From positions 1-64,000 of the forward strand of contig CACENJ010000004.1 in NCBI GenBank assembly GCA_902560855.1: DNA of 64,000 bases. Direction: 5' to 3'. The notes under the pieces are model-generated. The model was not told the origin of the DNA. It did not search any database and was given only the letters and a program-made list of their open reading frames with translations. The translations under genes were made by a program, and so were the position numbers. Positions 9,375 to 21,208 of this stretch are shown in pieces. This DNA comes from an uncultured Pelagibacteraceae bacterium (GTDB lineage Bacteria; Pseudomonadota; Alphaproteobacteria; Pelagibacterales; Pelagibacteraceae). Position 1 is the first letter of the stretch, and each line of letters starts with the position of its first letter.

Positions 9375-9860
9375 ATGAATTTGAGCAAAATTTTAAAAAA
9401 TACATTTTTAGTAATCTCTGCGTGCCTAATATTATCAGCTTGCGCAACGAAAAAAGTAAGTGAAGTAGGTGGACAAATACAAGGTGACGTTTATGTAGGT
9501 TCAGACACTGTTGAATACTTGGCATCTGGTGTTCCAGACAGAGTTTTCTTCGCAACTAATGAGTCAATTTTAACAACTAGATCAAGAGACACTCTTAGAA
9601 AACAAGCAACATGGTTAAGAAAGAATTCAGACGTTAACGTTGTAATCGAAGGACATGCTGATGAACGTGGAACTAGAGAATACAACTTGGCATTAGGTGA
9701 AAGAAGAGCGAATGCAGCGAAAGACTACCTAATGACTTATGGAATATCTGCAAGTAGAATTTCAGTAATTAGTTATGGAAAAGAAAGACCTGTTGATTCA
9801 GGATCTAACCCATTAGCTTGGTCTAAGAATAGAAGATCAGTTACAGTTAAGGCTAATTAA
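9375..9860 (+). CDS. pal: Pal, peptidoglycan-associated lipoprotein
   Basis: An outer-membrane lipoprotein whose OmpA-type domain grips peptidoglycan and which completes the Tol-Pal system. The 161-residue protein has a signal peptide ending in the lipobox LSAC with lipidated Cys23, and an OmpA domain (about 55-161) including VVIEGHADERGTREYN, ALGERRANAAKDYL and the C-terminal NRRSVTV. A strong ribosome-binding site (AAGGAG) precedes the ATG. A strong terminator directly follows, so pal closes the tolQRAB-pal unit. Confidence 0.97.
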   Translation: MNLSKILKNTFLVISACLILSACATKKVSEVGGQIQGDVYVGSDTVEYLASGVPDRVFFATNESILTTRSRDTLRKQATWLRKNSDVNVVIEGHADERGTREYNLALGERRANAAKDYLMTYGISASRISVISYGKERPVDSGSNPLAWSKNRRSVTVKAN

Positions 9861-9883
9861 ATAATAAATTCATTATTAATTCT

Positions 9884-9923
9884 AAAAAGACCCTCATGTA
9901 ATAACATCGAGGGTCTTTTTTTT
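9884..9923 (+). terminator. Rho-independent terminator after pal
   Basis: A GC-rich stem, AAAGACCCTC pairing with GAGGGTCTTT around a 13-base loop, is followed by a run of eight T. This is one of only two classic intrinsic terminators I can see in the window, and it ends the tol-pal transcript before cpoB. Confidence 0.93.
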
Positions 9924-9951
9924 GCCATCATTATTGTTAGAAATATTTGAA

Positions 9952-10935
9952 ATGATTAAATTTAAAAGAAAATTTTTAGTTTTATTTGCTTTATTATTTT
10001 TATCATTTTCTCAAAATTCTTATTCTGAAGACGAAAACATTATAGAAATATTAGAAATTATACAAAATGATTTAAAAACTCTTGAAAAAGCAGTTTATTC
10101 TGGTTCTGATTCAATTACATCGAGTACCAGTGTGGGGCTTGATCAAAACACAGAAGATGTTTTAACTCGTCATTTGTTAAAACTTTCAGACTTAGAAAGT
10201 CAGTTTAATGAATTAACCAACAAGTTTGAAGAGGTAAATTTCAAACTAGATAAACTTTCAAATAGATTGTCAAAAATTCAAGCCGACAATCAATTAAGAT
10301 TTCAACATTTAGAGGACGAAACTTCCTTAAGTGCTGCAGAAAACAAAGAATTAGTTTCTATACCAAAAAAAACTGAAAACGAAAATTTACCTGGTTCATC
10401 AGAGCCTCAAGATCTAGGCTCTATATCTTATAAAGATACTTCTACTGAAGAGACAACTCAACAAACTCAATCTATAGAGACAACTACTACTGTGGTTTCA
10501 GAAATTATTCAATCAGAAGAAAAGATATTACCAGAGGTATCTCCTGAAAAACAGTATGAGTTTGCATCAAGTTTTTTGAAAGTTGGAGATTACAATACTG
10601 CTGAAAGAGCTTTCTTAGAATTTGTAAATTTAAATCCGGATCATAATTTAGCAGGTAACGCTCAATATTGGTATGCTGAAACTTTTAGGATTAGACAGCT
10701 TTATACAGATGCAGCAGAAGCTTATTTGGAAGGTTATCAAAAATATCCAAAAAGTGGTAAGGCTCCTATAAATTTATTAAAACTTGGTGTATCATTGGTT
10801 CAGATAGGAGAAAAAGATCAAGGTTGTTTAATGATTTCTGGAGTTAAAGATCAATACCCAAAAGCAAATCAATCTGTTCTTCAAAAAGCTAAATATGAAG
10901 AAAAAAAGTTTGGATGCAAAAAAGACAATACATAA
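9952..10935 (+). CDS. cpoB: CpoB/YbgF, periplasmic Tol-associated TPR protein
   Basis: CpoB coordinates Tol-Pal driven constriction with peptidoglycan synthesis in enterobacteria. I choose ATG 9952 rather than the upstream TTG at 9922, which lies in the pal terminator. The protein (327 residues) begins with a signal peptide (basic KFKRK, then a hydrophobic core ending near SYSE), continues with a coiled coil (about 60-120), a Ser/Thr/Glu-rich linker (about 120-195) and C-terminal tetratricopeptide-like repeats (about 200-320; segments such as YEFASSFLKVGDYNTAERAF and GNAQYWYAETF). It lies behind the pal terminator, so it needs its own promoter or read-through. Confidence 0.9.
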   Translation: MIKFKRKFLVLFALLFLSFSQNSYSEDENIIEILEIIQNDLKTLEKAVYSGSDSITSSTSVGLDQNTEDVLTRHLLKLSDLESQFNELTNKFEEVNFKLDKLSNRLSKIQADNQLRFQHLEDETSLSAAENKELVSIPKKTENENLPGSSEPQDLGSISYKDTSTEETTQQTQSIETTTTVVSEIIQSEEKILPEVSPEKQYEFASSFLKVGDYNTAERAFLEFVNLNPDHNLAGNAQYWYAETFRIRQLYTDAAEAYLEGYQKYPKSGKAPINLLKLGVSLVQIGEKDQGCLMISGVKDQYPKANQSVLQKAKYEEKKFGCKKDNT

Positions 10936-11938
10936 ATCACTTCTCAAGCATTTAAAAAATAACAGAGTAAAAAAAGTTTTTAGTGGTTTTAAAAGTCATT
11001 TAGATCAATTTATAAATAAAAAAGATAAAATCGGAGTTGCTATTTCTGGTGGTCCAGATAGTTTAACTTTAGCATTTTTAACAAAATGTTATTTATTAAA
11101 AAATAAATTAGATTCAAAATTTTTTATAGTTGATCACAGACTTAGAAAAGAATCCTCAACAGAAGCAAAATATTTAGTATCGTTATTAAAAAAGTTTGAT
11201 ATTAAATGCAAAATTCTAGTATGGAAAGGAAAGAAACCAAATTCTAATATTCAGGGCATTGCAAGAAACGAAAGGTATCATCTTTTAAAAAAGGCTAGCA
11301 AAAAAAATAAAATTAAACATCTTTTAGTAGGCCATCATATTGATGACTTGTATGAAAACTTTTTTATAAGACTTTTAAGAGGTAGCGGGTTAAGAGGACT
11401 AGCCTCTTTTGGTGAGCCAATTGAGGAAGAAGATCGCTTTTTTATTCTGAGACCATTAATTAAATTTAAAAAAGATGATTTAATTTATATTTCAAAATTA
11501 GTATTCAACTTTTTCATTAAAGATCCTTCAAATGAAAATTTGTTTTTTCAAAGGAGCAGAATTAGAAAGCTGATTTTCAATTTAAAAAAAGAAGGATTTA
11601 ATAAAAATAAGTTAAACCTAACTATAAATAATCTCAAAATTGCAAACGAAGGAATAGATTTTTATGTAAAAAAAAATATTAAAGATAATGCAAAATATTT
11701 AAAAAGCAAAAATACCTATTTGTTGAATCAGAATTTTTTTAGAGAATCTAAAGAGGTTATTTTCAGGAGTATTTCTTTAGTTTTAAAAAAAATTAGCAAA
11801 AAATATTATTCTCCTAGAGGGAAAAGCATTTCAGATTTAATTATAAAAGTTAATTCAAAAAATTTAAAAAAAATTACTCTAGGAGGCTGTTTTATTGAAA
11901 AAGTTAATGAAACTGTCTTTATTACTAGAGAAAAATAA
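10895..11938 (+). CDS. tilS: tRNA(Ile)-lysidine synthetase
   Basis: TilS changes C34 of the tRNA-Ile CAT anticodon to lysidine, so AUA codons are read as isoleucine, an important function in a genome this AT-rich. The ATP pyrophosphatase motif SGGPDS is at about 51-56, and the VDHRLRKES and GHHIDDLYENFFIRLLRGSGLRG segments follow. The chosen ATG overlaps cpoB by 41 bases; a later TTG is possible because the first 30 residues are poorly conserved. At 347 residues it is shorter than the E. coli enzyme (about 430) and has only a minimal C-terminal domain. Confidence 0.93.
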   Translation: MKKKSLDAKKTIHKSLLKHLKNNRVKKVFSGFKSHLDQFINKKDKIGVAISGGPDSLTLAFLTKCYLLKNKLDSKFFIVDHRLRKESSTEAKYLVSLLKKFDIKCKILVWKGKKPNSNIQGIARNERYHLLKKASKKNKIKHLLVGHHIDDLYENFFIRLLRGSGLRGLASFGEPIEEEDRFFILRPLIKFKKDDLIYISKLVFNFFIKDPSNENLFFQRSRIRKLIFNLKKEGFNKNKLNLTINNLKIANEGIDFYVKKNIKDNAKYLKSKNTYLLNQNFFRESKEVIFRSISLVLKKISKKYYSPRGKSISDLIIKVNSKNLKKITLGGCFIEKVNETVFITREK

Positions 11939-12004
11939 GAATAAATTATAAAATTGTGCTAAATTGACACTTGTTTAATTAATAATAACTCTTATCTTTA
12001 TCTA

Positions 12005-13897
12005 ATGAATTTGAAAAATTTAGCAATGTGGGCAGTAATAGTTTTCTTAACTATTGGGCTTTACAATATGTTTAAGAATCCAGAAAATTCAATAAATAAA
12101 AAAGATGCAATTATATTTTCCGATTTTTTAACAGAAGTTGAAAATGGAAGAGTGGTTGAAGTTCAAATTCAAGGAAATAATATTTATGGAATTTTATCTA
12201 ATGGAACTAAATTTTCTACCTACTCACCTAGCGATCCTAACTTAATAGAAAAACTTACTGATAAAGGCGTAAGTATTTCTGCGGCACCAATCGAAGAAAA
12301 AATGCCTTCCTTATTTGGAGTTCTTTTATCTTGGTTCCCAATGTTGTTATTAATTGCTGTTTGGATTTTCTTTATGAGACAAATGCAAGGTGGAAAAGGT
12401 GGAGCGATGGGTTTTGGGCGTTCAAAAGCAAAAATGATGAATGAATTAAAAGGCAAAGTTACTTTTAATGATGTTGCAGGTGTTGAAGAAGCAAAAGAAG
12501 AAGTAGAAGAAGTTGTAGAATTTTTAAAAGATCCAAAAAAGTTTAGTAGACTTGGAGGAAAAATACCAAGAGGTTGTTTGTTAGTTGGACCACCAGGCAC
12601 TGGAAAAACTTTATTAGCGAGAGCGATAGCCGGAGAAGCAGGAGTTCCATTCTTCACAATTTCTGGATCTGATTTCGTTGAAATGTTTGTTGGTGTGGGA
12701 GCTTCAAGAGTTAGAGATATGTTTGAACAAGGAAAAAAACATTCACCATGTATTATTTTTATAGATGAAATAGATGCAGTTGGAAGAAGTAGAGGTGCAG
12801 GACTTGGGGGCGGAAATGACGAAAGAGAACAGACTTTAAATCAATTACTAGTGGAGATGGATGGATTTGATACAAATGAAGGCGTAATAATAATTGCAGC
12901 AACAAATAGACCAGATGTTTTAGATCCAGCTCTATTAAGACCCGGAAGGTTTGACAGGCAAGTAGTAGTATCTCTTCCAGACATTATTGGTAGAGAAAAA
13001 ATTCTTAAAGTTCATGCTAAAAAAATTTCTATGACTCCAGATATTAACTTAAGAACAGTAGCAAGAGGAACGCCAGGTTTTTCAGGTGCGGATTTAGCAA
13101 ATTTAGTTAATGAAGCTGCTTTATTAGCTGCAAGAAAAAATAAAAGAGTAGTAACCCATATGGAGTTTGAAGAAGCTAAAGATAAAGTTATGATGGGAGC
13201 CGAAAGAAGATCTATGGTTATGACTGAGGAAGAAAAAAAATTAACAGCATATCATGAAGCAGGTCATGCCATTGTAACAATAAATGAAAAAGCAGCTTAC
13301 CCAATTCATAAAGCAACAATAATTCCAAGAGGAAGAGCATTAGGAATGGTAATGCAACTTCCAGAAAGAGATGAATTATCTCAAACAAGAGAGCAGTTGC
13401 ATGCTCAAATGGCTATAGCAATGGGAGGAAGAGTAGCAGAAGAAATTATTTTTGGAGATGAAAAAGTAACAACAGGTGCATCTAGTGATATTGAACAAGC
13501 AACAAAAAGAGCAAGGGCAATGGTTATGAAAGCGGGACTAAGCAAGGAATTGGGACCCGTTGCATATGGAGAAAATGAGGAAGAAGTATTTCTTGGAAGG
13601 TCAGTAGCAAGACAGCAAAATATGTCTGAAGAAACAGCAAAAAAAGTAGATATAGAAATAAGAAAAATTGTCGATAAAGGATATGAAAGAGCTAAAAAAA
13701 TTCTTAAAGAAAAAATTGATGATCTACATAAACTTGCGAAAGCTTTATTAACTTATGAAACTTTAACCGGTGATGAAATTGAAAATTTAATAAATAAGAA
13801 TATTTATCCTGCAAATAAAGAAGATTTAAAGACCGAAGATGATAACCAGGACTCTGCACTTGGAACCATCGGATTAAAACCAAAAATTGTTCATTAA
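12005..13897 (+). CDS. ftsH: ATP-dependent zinc metalloprotease FtsH
   Basis: Membrane-anchored AAA+ protease that degrades misfolded membrane proteins and regulators such as sigma-32. Two membrane segments (about 5-22 and 103-124) flank a periplasmic domain. The AAA module has Walker A GPPGTGKT (195-202), Walker [12 protein letters not shown] and the second-region-of-homology arginines in [10 protein letters not shown]; the zinc site HEAGH is at 417-421. Length 630 is normal. A TTGACA element lies at 11964-11969 upstream but I see no convincing -10 partner. The tilS-ftsH order is common in proteobacteria, and rpoH, whose product FtsH degrades in E. coli, is 4.5 kb away. Confidence 0.98.
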   Translation: MNLKNLAMWAVIVFLTIGLYNMFKNPENSINKKDAIIFSDFLTEVENGRVVEVQIQGNNIYGILSNGTKFSTYSPSDPNLIEKLTDKGVSISAAPIEEKMPSLFGVLLSWFPMLLLIAVWIFFMRQMQGGKGGAMGFGRSKAKMMNELKGKVTFNDVAGVEEAKEEVEEVVEFLKDPKKFSRLGGKIPRGCLLVGPPGTGKTLLARAIAGEAGVPFFTISGSDFVEMFVGVGASRVRDMFEQGKKHSPCIIFIDEIDAVGRSRGAGLGGGNDEREQTLNQLLVEMDGFDTNEGVIIIAATNRPDVLDPALLRPGRFDRQVVVSLPDIIGREKILKVHAKKISMTPDINLRTVARGTPGFSGADLANLVNEAALLAARKNKRVVTHMEFEEAKDKVMMGAERRSMVMTEEEKKLTAYHEAGHAIVTINEKAAYPIHKATIIPRGRALGMVMQLPERDELSQTREQLHAQMAIAMGGRVAEEIIFGDEKVTTGASSDIEQATKRARAMVMKAGLSKELGPVAYGENEEEVFLGRSVARQQNMSEETAKKVDIEIRKIVDKGYERAKKILKEKIDDLHKLAKALLTYETLTGDEIENLINKNIYPANKEDLKTEDDNQDSALGTIGLKPKIVH

Positions 13898-13903
13898 TTT
13901 ATA

Positions 13904-14962
13904 ATGAAAAAATATTACACAAGAGTGTGTAATTTTTATTACGGCAATCATTCAAAAAATTTAATTAAAAGTAAAAAAGCATTACCTCTTAATGGAAATT
14001 ATGAAATTTCATTTGACCATATTGAAATTCTTTCAAGAGGAAGTAGTAAAATAATTCACATAAAAGATATAAAAAAACTACCTATAAAAATAAAAAAAAA
14101 AATTAATAAAGATATTAAAATAATTGTAAAAAGAAAAAAAAACTTTTCAAATTTTAACTTTAAAAAATTTCCAAATATCATGGGAGTATTAAATTTAACA
14201 CCCGATAGTTTTTCTGATGGAGGCAAATATAATAAAAAAAATTTAGGTTATAAACGTGCAGTAAGTTTATTTAATTATGGATCAGATATAATTGATATAG
14301 GAGGCGAGTCAACCCGACCTACGTCTAAAGAAATTGCATTTGAAAAAGAGTGGTTAAGAATTGAACCTACTTTAAAAAAGTTAAAAAAAAAAAATATACC
14401 AATATCTTTGGATACTCGAAAAGCTTTTGTTATGAAAAAAGGTATAAATTTGGGAGTAAAACTTATAAATGATATTTCAGGCTTAAAGTTTGACAATCAA
14501 TCAATTGAAATAATTAAAAAAAAAAAAATTCCATTTATAATTAATCACATTAAGGGCAATCCATCAACTATGCAAAATAAACCAAAGTACAAAAATGCAT
14601 TACTAGATATATATGATTACTTTGAAGAGAGTATAAAATTTATTCGTTCAAAAGGCATAAGACATAACAATATTATTATAGATCCGGGAATTGGATTTGG
14701 TAAAAAGTTGAAACATAATATTATGTTAATTTCTAAAATTTCTATTTACCATAGTCTAGGCTTTCCTATATTACTTGGCATTTCCAGAAAAAAATTTATT
14801 AAAGATATTTCTGGAAAAAATGACTCCAATAAAAGATTAGGAGGAACCATTGGATCATCTTTATTTGCAATTATGCAAGGCGTTCAAATTTTAAGAGTTC
14901 ATGATGTTAATGAGATTATTCAGAGCATTAAGACATTTAAACAATTATTAAAAAAACAATGA
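13904..14962 (+). CDS. folP: Dihydropteroate synthase with N-terminal extension
   Basis: FolP joins p-aminobenzoate to dihydropterin diphosphate in folate synthesis and is the sulfonamide target. The catalytic barrel begins near residue 88 with IMGVLNLTPDSFSDGGKY, followed by DIGGESTRP, a VKLINDISG segment, DPGIGFGK and the late LGISRKKF motif. About 85 extra residues precede the barrel, a Lys-rich stretch of unknown role; alphaproteobacterial FolP proteins often have an extension here. It starts six bases after ftsH and overlaps glmM by four, so ftsH-folP-glmM form one unit, an order conserved in many proteobacteria. Confidence 0.95.
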   Translation: MKKYYTRVCNFYYGNHSKNLIKSKKALPLNGNYEISFDHIEILSRGSSKIIHIKDIKKLPIKIKKKINKDIKIIVKRKKNFSNFNFKKFPNIMGVLNLTPDSFSDGGKYNKKNLGYKRAVSLFNYGSDIIDIGGESTRPTSKEIAFEKEWLRIEPTLKKLKKKNIPISLDTRKAFVMKKGINLGVKLINDISGLKFDNQSIEIIKKKKIPFIINHIKGNPSTMQNKPKYKNALLDIYDYFEESIKFIRSKGIRHNNIIIDPGIGFGKKLKHNIMLISKISIYHSLGFPILLGISRKKFIKDISGKNDSNKRLGGTIGSSLFAIMQGVQILRVHDVNEIIQSIKTFKQLLKKQ

Positions 14963-16291
14963 AAAAAAAATATTTTGGTACTGATGGAATAAGAGGAACA
15001 GTTAATAAAGGAAATATCAACGGGGAAATGTTTTTTAAGTTTGGTCTAGCCGCAGGTACATTTTTTAAAAATCAAAAAAAAACTAAGCAAATTGCAATCA
15101 TAGCTAAAGATACAAGACTTTCAGGATATACTTTAGAACCAGCATTGGTTTCAGGACTGGCATCTGCAGGCATGAATGTTTTTACATTAGGTCCTCTTCC
15201 TACGAATGGTCTTGCCATGTTAACAAAGAGCATGAAAGCAAATATGGGAATAATGATAACTGCATCCCACAATCCTTATTATGATAATGGTTTAAAATTA
15301 TTTGGTCCCGATGGTTTAAAACTTTCTGATAAATTTGAAAAAAAAATTGAAACTTTAATTGATCAAAAAAACACTACTCAACTTTCAGATCCTAAAATAT
15401 TAGGTAGAGTAAAAAGATTAGAAAATGGAAATGAAGAATATATTAAAATATTACGTAGAAATTTTCCGAAAAATTTTAGTTTAAAAGGCATGAAAATTGT
15501 AATTGATTGTGCGAATGGTGCTGGCTACAAGTCAGGACCTGCTTTATTTAGGACACTAGGAGCAAAAGTTATTTCAATTGGGATTAAACCAAATGGATTA
15601 AATATTAATTATAGATGTGGATCTACTTATCCAAAAAAAATACAAACAGCAGTAAAAAAACATAAAGCTAATATTGGAATTTCATTAGATGGAGACGCTG
15701 ATAGAGTAATTATGTGTGATGAAAAAGGAAAAATAGTTGATGGCGATCAAATTATAGCTGCATTAGCAAAAAGATGGAAAGATAAAAAAATTCTAAAAGG
15801 TGGAGTGATTGGAACCTTAATGTCAAACTATGGACTAGAAAAATTTTTTAACAGATTAAAAATAAAATTTTTAAGATCCAATGTTGGCGATCGATACGTA
15901 AAAGAAAAAATGAAAAAAAATAAATTTAACTTAGGTGGGGAGCAGTCAGGTCATATTATTTTAGGAAAATTTGCAACTACAGGAGATGGTCTTTTAGTTG
16001 CTTTAGAAATTTTATTTTCATTAAGAAAAGGAAAAAAAGCCAGCAAATATTTTAATGTTTTTTAAACAAACGCCACAAATTTTAGAAAATATTGAAGTTC
16101 AAGATAAAAACATCATAGATACTATTAACTGCAAAAGATCAATAGAATTAGCTAATAGAATAATTCGAGGAAAAGGCAGATTGTTAGTTAGAAAATCTGG
16201 AACGGAACCAAAGATAAGAATTATGGCAGAGTCTAATTATAATAGATTAAATAAAAAATGTATAAACATAATAAAAAAAACTATCAGATAA
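14959..16291 (+). CDS. glmM: Phosphoglucosamine mutase (reading frame interrupted by a +1 T)
   Basis: GlmM converts glucosamine-6-phosphate to glucosamine-1-phosphate for UDP-GlcNAc, peptidoglycan and lipid A synthesis. Motifs: the active-site serine in ITASHNPYYDNG (S103), the metal loop LDGDADR (near 243), GGEQSGH, and the C-terminal phosphate loop RKSGTEPKIR. The first frame stops at 16063-16065; the rest of the protein is in another frame from 16055 on. The break is in a six-T run (16058-16063). Removing one T reads NVFKQTPQIL in one frame and yields 443 residues, exactly family length. Because the gene is normally essential, a sequencing/assembly error is likeliest; recoding or true inactivation are alternatives. 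Confidence 0.93.
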
Positions 16292-16292
16292 A

Positions 16293-18397
<2,105 letters not shown>

Positions 18398-18399
18398 TC

Positions 18400-19293
18400 T
18401 TAATTTGCTGGAAGAAGATTTCTAGATCTTGCAGCATTAAGCATGTGTTTTTGAACTTTCTCAAAAGCTTTATTTTCTATTTGTCTAATTCTTTCCCTGC
18501 TAATTTTATATTTTTTGCTTAGATCTTCTAGGGTTGTAGGTTCATCATTAAGTCTTCTAGCGTATAATATTTCTTTTTCTCTTTCATTAAGTATTTTAAT
18601 AGAGTTTTTTAGCAAATCTTTTCTTTGGTCCATTTCTTCTTTTTGAGCAAATTTTAGTTCTTGATCCATTTCTTTATCTACGACCCAATCTTGCCATTCG
18701 TCACCATCTTCACCGATTGGACTGTTTAAAGAATGTTCTTTGCCATGAAGTCTTCTATTCATTGAAACAACTTCATCTTCTCTTACAGATAGTTTTTTTG
18801 CGATTTCAGTTACATGTTCATCTCTCAAATCACCTTCCGAAGAAGGGGATATTTGATTTTTTAATTTTTTAAGATTAAAAAATAATTTTTTTTGAGCAGT
18901 TGTAGTTCCAATCTTAACTAAACTCCATGATCTTAATATATATTCTTGAATAGAAGCTTTTATCCACCACATAGCATAAGTGGCAAGTCTAAAACCTTTT
19001 TCTGGTTCAAATTTTTTTACAGCCTGCATCAAACCAACATTACCTTCCGAAATCATTTCATTTACTGGCAATCCATATCCTTTATAACCCATAGCAATTT
19101 TAGCTACTAATCTAAGATGGCTAGTAACTAATTTTTCTGCAGACTTTAAATTACCAGTTGTTTTCCAGTTTTTTGCTAACATATATTCTTCTTCAGCGTC
19201 GAGCATAGGAAATTTTTTAATTTGAGCTAAATATGCCGACAAACCCCCTTCATTAGACAGTATTGGCAGTTTATAATTTGTTGTAGAGCTCAT
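18400..19293 (-). CDS. rpoH: Heat-shock sigma factor RpoH (sigma-32)
   Basis: Alternative sigma factor directing RNA polymerase to heat-shock promoters. The 297-residue protein has region 2 (about 60-115, containing the ATYAMWWIKASIQEYI -10 recognition stretch), the diagnostic RpoH box QKKLFFNLKK (134-143), and region 4 near the C terminus (PTTLEDLSKKYKISRERIRQ). It lies 41 bases downstream of rluD on the same strand, an arrangement seen in other alphaproteobacteria. SAR11 genomes are known for very few sigma factors, RpoH being one. A sigma-70 identity is ruled out by the RpoH box and the small size. Confidence 0.97.
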   Translation of the reverse strand: MSSTTNYKLPILSNEGGLSAYLAQIKKFPMLDAEEEYMLAKNWKTTGNLKSAEKLVTSHLRLVAKIAMGYKGYGLPVNEMISEGNVGLMQAVKKFEPEKGFRLATYAMWWIKASIQEYILRSWSLVKIGTTTAQKKLFFNLKKLKNQISPSSEGDLRDEHVTEIAKKLSVREDEVVSMNRRLHGKEHSLNSPIGEDGDEWQDWVVDKEMDQELKFAQKEEMDQRKDLLKNSIKILNEREKEILYARRLNDEPTTLEDLSKKYKISRERIRQIENKAFEKVQKHMLNAARSRNLLPAN

Positions 19294-19334
19294 AGTGATA
19301 TTTATTTAATAAAATAATTTATTTTTACAATGCT

Positions 19335-20315
19335 TTATTTGTTAAGCTTTCTAAGCATTTTTAATATATTTTCAAGTTCTTTTGGCAAAAATGAAGAAAA
19401 TTCAATTTGTTTTTTACTAGTTGGATGGATAAATCCAATACTTTTAGCATGCAAAAATTGTCTTTCTAAACCCAATAATAATTTTTCAAATTCTGGATTA
19501 ATATTTTTAAATTTCTTGAATTTTTTTTTATACTTTTTGTCGCCCAGAATATTATTGCCTTTGTAGCTCATATGAACTCTTATTTGATGTGTTCTTCCAG
19601 TTTCAAGCTCACATTCAACTAAACTAAAAGTAGGTGTTTTATCACTTTCAAAGACTTTTAAAGTTTTATAATTTGTTACAGCTTTTTTTCCTTTAACAGT
19701 TCCAACCTCCATTAACTGCCTATTTTTTGAACTTCTTTTTATTAAAGTTTTTATTATTCCTGATTGAGGTCTCAATTTTCCCCAAACAAGTAGCTGATAA
19801 ACTCTTTTTATTGTATGTTTATTGAATTGAAGCGAAAGATTTTCATGAGCTAAATTATTTTTTGCTATCACAACTAATCCTGAAGTATCTTTATCAATTC
19901 GATGTACTATTCCAGGTCTTAACTCATCTCCTATAGTTGAAAGGTTTTTATTACAATAATTTATTAGAGCATTAACTACTGTTTTGTCGTAATTCCCAGC
20001 ACCGGGATGCATAATTATTCCGGCTGGTTTATTTATCACTAACAAACTATCATCTTCATATAAAATATCTAATTTGAAATTATATGGCTTCAGAGAGGCT
20101 TTTTCTGGCTCAGGTATTTCAAGAGTTATTATATCGCCAGTAAAAATTTTTTTTGAAGGGTTTTCTACTATTAGATTATTTAATTTAAGTTTTTTTTTAA
20201 TTATTAAATTTTTTACTCTAGTTCTGCTTAATCCACTTTCTTTTATTGAAACAAAAGTATCAATACGTTGTCTATTTTCTTTGGAGGCAACAATTAAGTT
20301 AATGATATTTTTCAT
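19335..20315 (-). CDS. rluD: Ribosomal large-subunit pseudouridine synthase (RluD/RluA family)
   Basis: Makes pseudouridines in 23S rRNA. The 326-residue protein begins with an S4 RNA-binding domain (about 10-65, RIDTFVSI...SRTRVKNLI), followed by the catalytic domain with the aspartate motif HRIDKDTSGLVVIAKN (near residue 138) and the later TGRTHQIRVHM segment. The S4 domain plus length fit RluD better than the shorter RluA. It heads the rluD-rpoH pair; the region just upstream carries the tRNA-Arg promoter in the opposite direction. Confidence 0.93.
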   Translation of the reverse strand: MKNIINLIVASKENRQRIDTFVSIKESGLSRTRVKNLIIKKKLKLNNLIVENPSKKIFTGDIITLEIPEPEKASLKPYNFKLDILYEDDSLLVINKPAGIIMHPGAGNYDKTVVNALINYCNKNLSTIGDELRPGIVHRIDKDTSGLVVIAKNNLAHENLSLQFNKHTIKRVYQLLVWGKLRPQSGIIKTLIKRSSKNRQLMEVGTVKGKKAVTNYKTLKVFESDKTPTFSLVECELETGRTHQIRVHMSYKGNNILGDKKYKKKFKKFKNINPEFEKLLLGLERQFLHAKSIGFIHPTSKKQIEFSSFLPKELENILKMLRKLNK

Positions 20316-20319
20316 AAAT

Positions 20320-20325
20320 TATAAT
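20320..20325 (+). promoter_or_regulatory. -10 element for tRNA-Arg
   Basis: A perfect TATAAT lies 13 bases before the first base of the tRNA, the expected spacing for transcription starting at or just before the mature 5' end. A matching -35 is not clear (TTAATG at 15 bases is the best I see). Confidence 0.5.
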
Positions 20326-20338
20326 ACTACTACTATAT

Positions 20339-20415
20339 GCGCTTGTAGCTCAATTGGATAGAGCGCCTGACTTCGGATCAGGAGGTTGAGGGTTCAAGTC
20401 CTTCCTGGCGCACCA
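20339..20415 (+). tRNA. tRNA-Arg (anticodon TCG)
   Basis: A full cloverleaf: D arm GCTC/GAGC, anticodon stem CCTGA/TCAGG around loop CTTCGGA (anticodon TCG, decoding CGN arginine codons), T arm GAGGG-TTCAAGT-CCTTC, and an encoded CCA end. The acceptor stem has one T-T mismatch at its sixth pair. The 3' end is one base from the stop of the convergent ABC permease gene. Confidence 0.96.
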
Positions 20416-20416
20416 T

Positions 20417-21208
20417 TTACTCGCCAATATTAATTAAAGTACCTTTTTTACGTGCTTGACTAAAAGAGTAATAGAACAAAGATATAGCAATAATTAAATA
20501 AATTAAATTAAGATAAAGAGCTTGTAAAATATTTTGATAATTTACTGAATTATCAATTAGTATGCTTCTGGTCTCTTCAAATATATAAACAAGAGGAAGA
20601 GCATAAGCTATTTTTTGAAAAAATTCTGGCAAAATTTCTATGGGATAATAAATGCAACCAAATGGCGCTAACAAAAACATAGTCGACCAAGCAATATTTT
20701 CAAAAGAAGGTCCAAATCTTAACAATCCCGCAGAAACGAATATACCAAGTGTAATTCCAAAAATATATAAACTTAAAAAAAGAAAAAATAAATGCACACC
20801 GAGATCTAATAAAGATATTCCAAAAAGTGGAGATGTTAGTAAAATTGCTGGAACAAGGCCAATTAAAGCTCTGATTAAAGCTGTAAAAACTAAAGAGATA
20901 ATTATTTCACCAATTTTAATTGGAGCTATAAATAAATTTGTAAAGTTTCTACTCCAAATTTCCTCTAAAAATAGCATGTTAAAACCAATGCTTGTTCTAA
21001 ATAAAAAATCGTAAAGAATGGCACATGATAAAATTACACCAACTGCATTATTGTAATAAGAGCTATGTGATGCAAAAAAATTCGATATGAATCCCCATAA
21101 AGTTATTTGAATTGATGGCCAGTAAATTAAATCTAAAATTCTAGGAAAAGATCTTGTAATTAAATAAAAGTGTCTTAAAAAAAGACCATAAATTCTAATA
21201 AGATTCAT
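20417..21208 (-). CDS. ABC-2 type transporter permease
   Basis: A 263-residue integral membrane protein with about six predicted helices, of the ABC-2 (YadH/NodJ-like) permease group. Landmarks are the N-terminal RIYGLFLRHFYLITRSFPR segment, helices with an intervening EEIWSRNFTNLFIAPI (the conserved ABC-2 cytoplasmic coupling stretch), and a late AYALPLVYIFEETRS segment. It overlaps the ATPase gene by 14 bases. Exported substrate is unknown; lipids, polysaccharides or drugs are all possible for this group. Confidence 0.85.
   Translation of the reverse strand: MNLIRIYGLFLRHFYLITRSFPRILDLIYWPSIQITLWGFISNFFASHSSYYNNAVGVILSCAILYDFLFRTSIGFNMLFLEEIWSRNFTNLFIAPIKIGEIIISLVFTALIRALIGLVPAILLTSPLFGISLLDLGVHLFFLFLSLYIFGITLGIFVSAGLLRFGPSFENIAWSTMFLLAPFGCIYYPIEILPEFFQKIAYALPLVYIFEETRSILIDNSVNYQNILQALYLNLIYLIIAISLFYYSFSQARKKGTLINIGE

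Noticed and set aside
9922..9951. Earlier TTG start for cpoB
   Set aside because: It lies in the T tract of the pal terminator and would lengthen the signal peptide; ATG 9952 gives a clean one.
11964..11998. Promoter for ftsH at the TTGACA
   Set aside because: No -10 element at an acceptable spacing and no sigma-32 consensus; kept only as a remark in the ftsH entry.
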